A stretch of 64,000 nucleotides of DNA from Sulfitobacter sp. F26204 (GTDB lineage: Bacteria > Pseudomonadota > Alphaproteobacteria > Rhodobacterales > Rhodobacteraceae): assembly GCF_026410305.1 (NCBI RefSeq), contig NZ_JAPMLQ010000007.1, positions 1 through 64,000 on the forward strand, read 5' to 3'. A program made the translations under genes and the position numbers. The notes beneath the pieces were generated by a model. That model was given only the letters and a program-made list of their open reading frames with translations. It did no database searches and had not been told where the DNA came from. Positions 62,914-64,000 of this stretch are shown here, piece after piece (the first letter of the stretch is position 1; each line of letters starts with the position of its first letter).

Positions 62914-64000
62914 ATGAACGGTGCGGATAAGCTATGTGACGTGCTTTTGGTCAACGGTGTCGACGTCTGCTTTGCTAATCCGGGCACTTCGGAAATGCAC
63001 TTTGTCGCGGCGCTCGACAGAAAGCCTGAAATGCGCTGTGTACTAGGTTTGTTCGAAGGGGTGGTTACCGGGGCGGCAGATGGATACGCTCGCATGGCTG
63101 ACAAACCCGCAGCGACGCTGCTTCATCTCGGGCCGGGTCTCGCCAATGGGCTTGCCAACTTGCACAATGCGCGCCGTGCCGACACGCCGGTGCTCAATGT
63201 CGTGGGCGATCATGCTACCTATCATCTTGCTTATGATGCGCCGTTAACCAGTGATATAGAAAGTCTTGCGCAACCGATGTCAAAATGGGTCGGCCGGGCG
63301 CAAACAGCGGGTGATGTACGTCGTGTCACGGAAGAGGCCTATGTTGCCTCGGTCAGCCGCCGTGGCGTTTCCACCATGATCTTGCCTGCGGATGCTGCCT
63401 GGGGCGAAGTCGAACAGGAAGATTTGACAAGAGCGGCAGTGCCTGTCGCAGAACCGGCCGTAGCCGGACAGTTGCACGCGGCGGCGGTGGCGTTGAAAAG
63501 CGGCAAGCGCGTGGCGATGATCCTCGCTGGAAAAGCGCTGCGTTCCGACGCGCTTGAGGTTGCAGGCAAGATCGCGGCAGCCACCGGGGCGTCTTTGTTC
63601 TCCCAGCAATCGGATCGACATGAGCGCGGTGCAGGCAGCGTTGCCATCAAGGGGGTCCCATATCCAGTTGGTATGGCCGTCGCCGCCCTTGCTGAATTCG
63701 AGGTTGCGATATGTTTGGGGAAACCTGCGCCTGTCGCATTTTTTGCCTATCCGGACATGCCAAGTTCTCTGCTGCCTGCGGATTGCGAAGCGATCGAGCT
63801 TGGCAGTGCGTCAACGGATCTTCTTGAAACGTTAAAACTCCTGTGTTCGGAAGTCGGTGCCGGATCGGCAACACCGGTCACGAACCCCTTTGTTCAAAAC
63901 GAGATAGCCGAGCCCGAAGGTGATCTGACACCTGACACGATCGGACAGGCGCTGGCACGACGTTTGCCCGAAAATGCAATCGTTTGCGATGAGGCAATTA
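62914..64000 (+). CDS. Thiamine-diphosphate-dependent enzyme (acetolactate-synthase-like), 3'-truncated
   Basis: About 362 residues of a ThDP enzyme run off the window end. The N-terminal PYR domain has CFANPGTSEMHFVAALD and the catalytic Glu48 in LFEGVVTGAADGYARM, so it is not glyoxylate carboligase, which lacks that glutamate. HLGPGLANGLANLHNARRA and VVGDHATYH match a branch annotated as acetolactate-synthase large-subunit-like, close to benzoylformate decarboxylase. The central domain begins near residue 185. GGAGA precedes by 6 bases the second ATG (62914), preferred over 62911. Its place after the hydantoinase gene suggests it acts on a 2-keto acid from the same pathway. Confidence 0.9.
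   Translation, partial: MNGADKLCDVLLVNGVDVCFANPGTSEMHFVAALDRKPEMRCVLGLFEGVVTGAADGYARMADKPAATLLHLGPGLANGLANLHNARRADTPVLNVVGDHATYHLAYDAPLTSDIESLAQPMSKWVGRAQTAGDVRRVTEEAYVASVSRRGVSTMILPADAAWGEVEQEDLTRAAVPVAEPAVAGQLHAAAVALKSGKRVAMILAGKALRSDALEVAGKIAAATGASLFSQQSDRHERGAGSVAIKGVPYPVGMAVAALAEFEVAICLGKPAPVAFFAYPDMPSSLLPADCEAIELGSASTDLLETLKLLCSEVGAGSATPVTNPFVQNEIAEPEGDLTPDTIGQALARRLPENAIVCDEAI

Noticed and set aside
1-64000. CRISPR arrays or cas genes
   Set aside because: No regularly spaced direct repeats or Cas-like proteins were seen.

Overview
The window reads as a chromosomal segment of a Rhodobacterales (roseobacter-group) alphaproteobacterium. It opens with the 3' end of a 5S rRNA. The genes are moderately GC-rich and tightly packed, often with ATGA or TGATG stop/start overlaps, and the content is typical of the group: TRAP transporters, BKACE, dimethylglycine-dehydrogenase-type flavoproteins, a HisS-HisZ-HisG block, a B12-dependent ribonucleotide reductase and a DUF1489 protein. 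All of this is read from sequence alone; no database search was run.

Layout. 0.2-6.3 kb: a catabolic operon (TetR regulator, three-gene TRAP importer, metal-dependent cyclase/amidohydrolase, BKACE enzyme) followed by a second TetR gene. 6.3-11 kb: two stretches without clear genes around a secreted RTX/PA14/Hint protein. 11-17.2 kb: accessory zone with a catalase, flavodoxin, a broken IS1182-type transposase, an effector-binding protein, an Rrf2 regulator with a strong operator, a DMT exporter, a GFA protein, and decayed phage-like coding remnants next to tRNA-Gln. 17.3-25.6 kb: BON-MscS channel, quinone oxidoreductase, SH3 protein, then a plus-strand run of 2-hydroxyacid dehydrogenase, gamma-glutamyltransferase and D-lactate-dehydrogenase-like flavoprotein. 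25.9-33.8 kb: DMGDH-like enzyme, a zinc-ribbon/nuclease-like gene interrupted by an amber codon, a minus-strand operon (GST, aldo/keto reductase, D-amino-acid-oxidase-like flavoprotein, DUF938 methyltransferase, GH25 lipoprotein) and a solitary ectoine synthase gene. 33.9-43.2 kb: a seven-gene minus-strand purine module (xdhA, xdhB, xdhC and a BMP-type nucleoside ABC importer). 43.3-56.5 kb: housekeeping genes dnaE, slyX, hisS-hisZ-hisG, DUF1489 and nrdJ, plus a lipoprotein and an LtaS-like membrane sulfatase. 56.7-64 kb: a FadR-type GntR regulator divergent from an operon of amino-acid-type ABC importer, class V PLP enzyme, dihydropyrimidinase-like hydrolase and a ThDP enzyme that runs off the window.

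The best candidates for undescribed biology are two regulated catabolic modules whose substrates cannot be named from sequence: the TRAP/cyclase/BKACE operon, whose receptor lacks the usual carboxylate-binding arginine, and the GntR/ABC/PLP/hydantoinase/ThDP operon. Also notable are an in-frame insertion in XdhB carrying a perfect palindrome, an insertion of unusual codon usage in HisS, the amber-interrupted nuclease-like gene and the solitary ectC.
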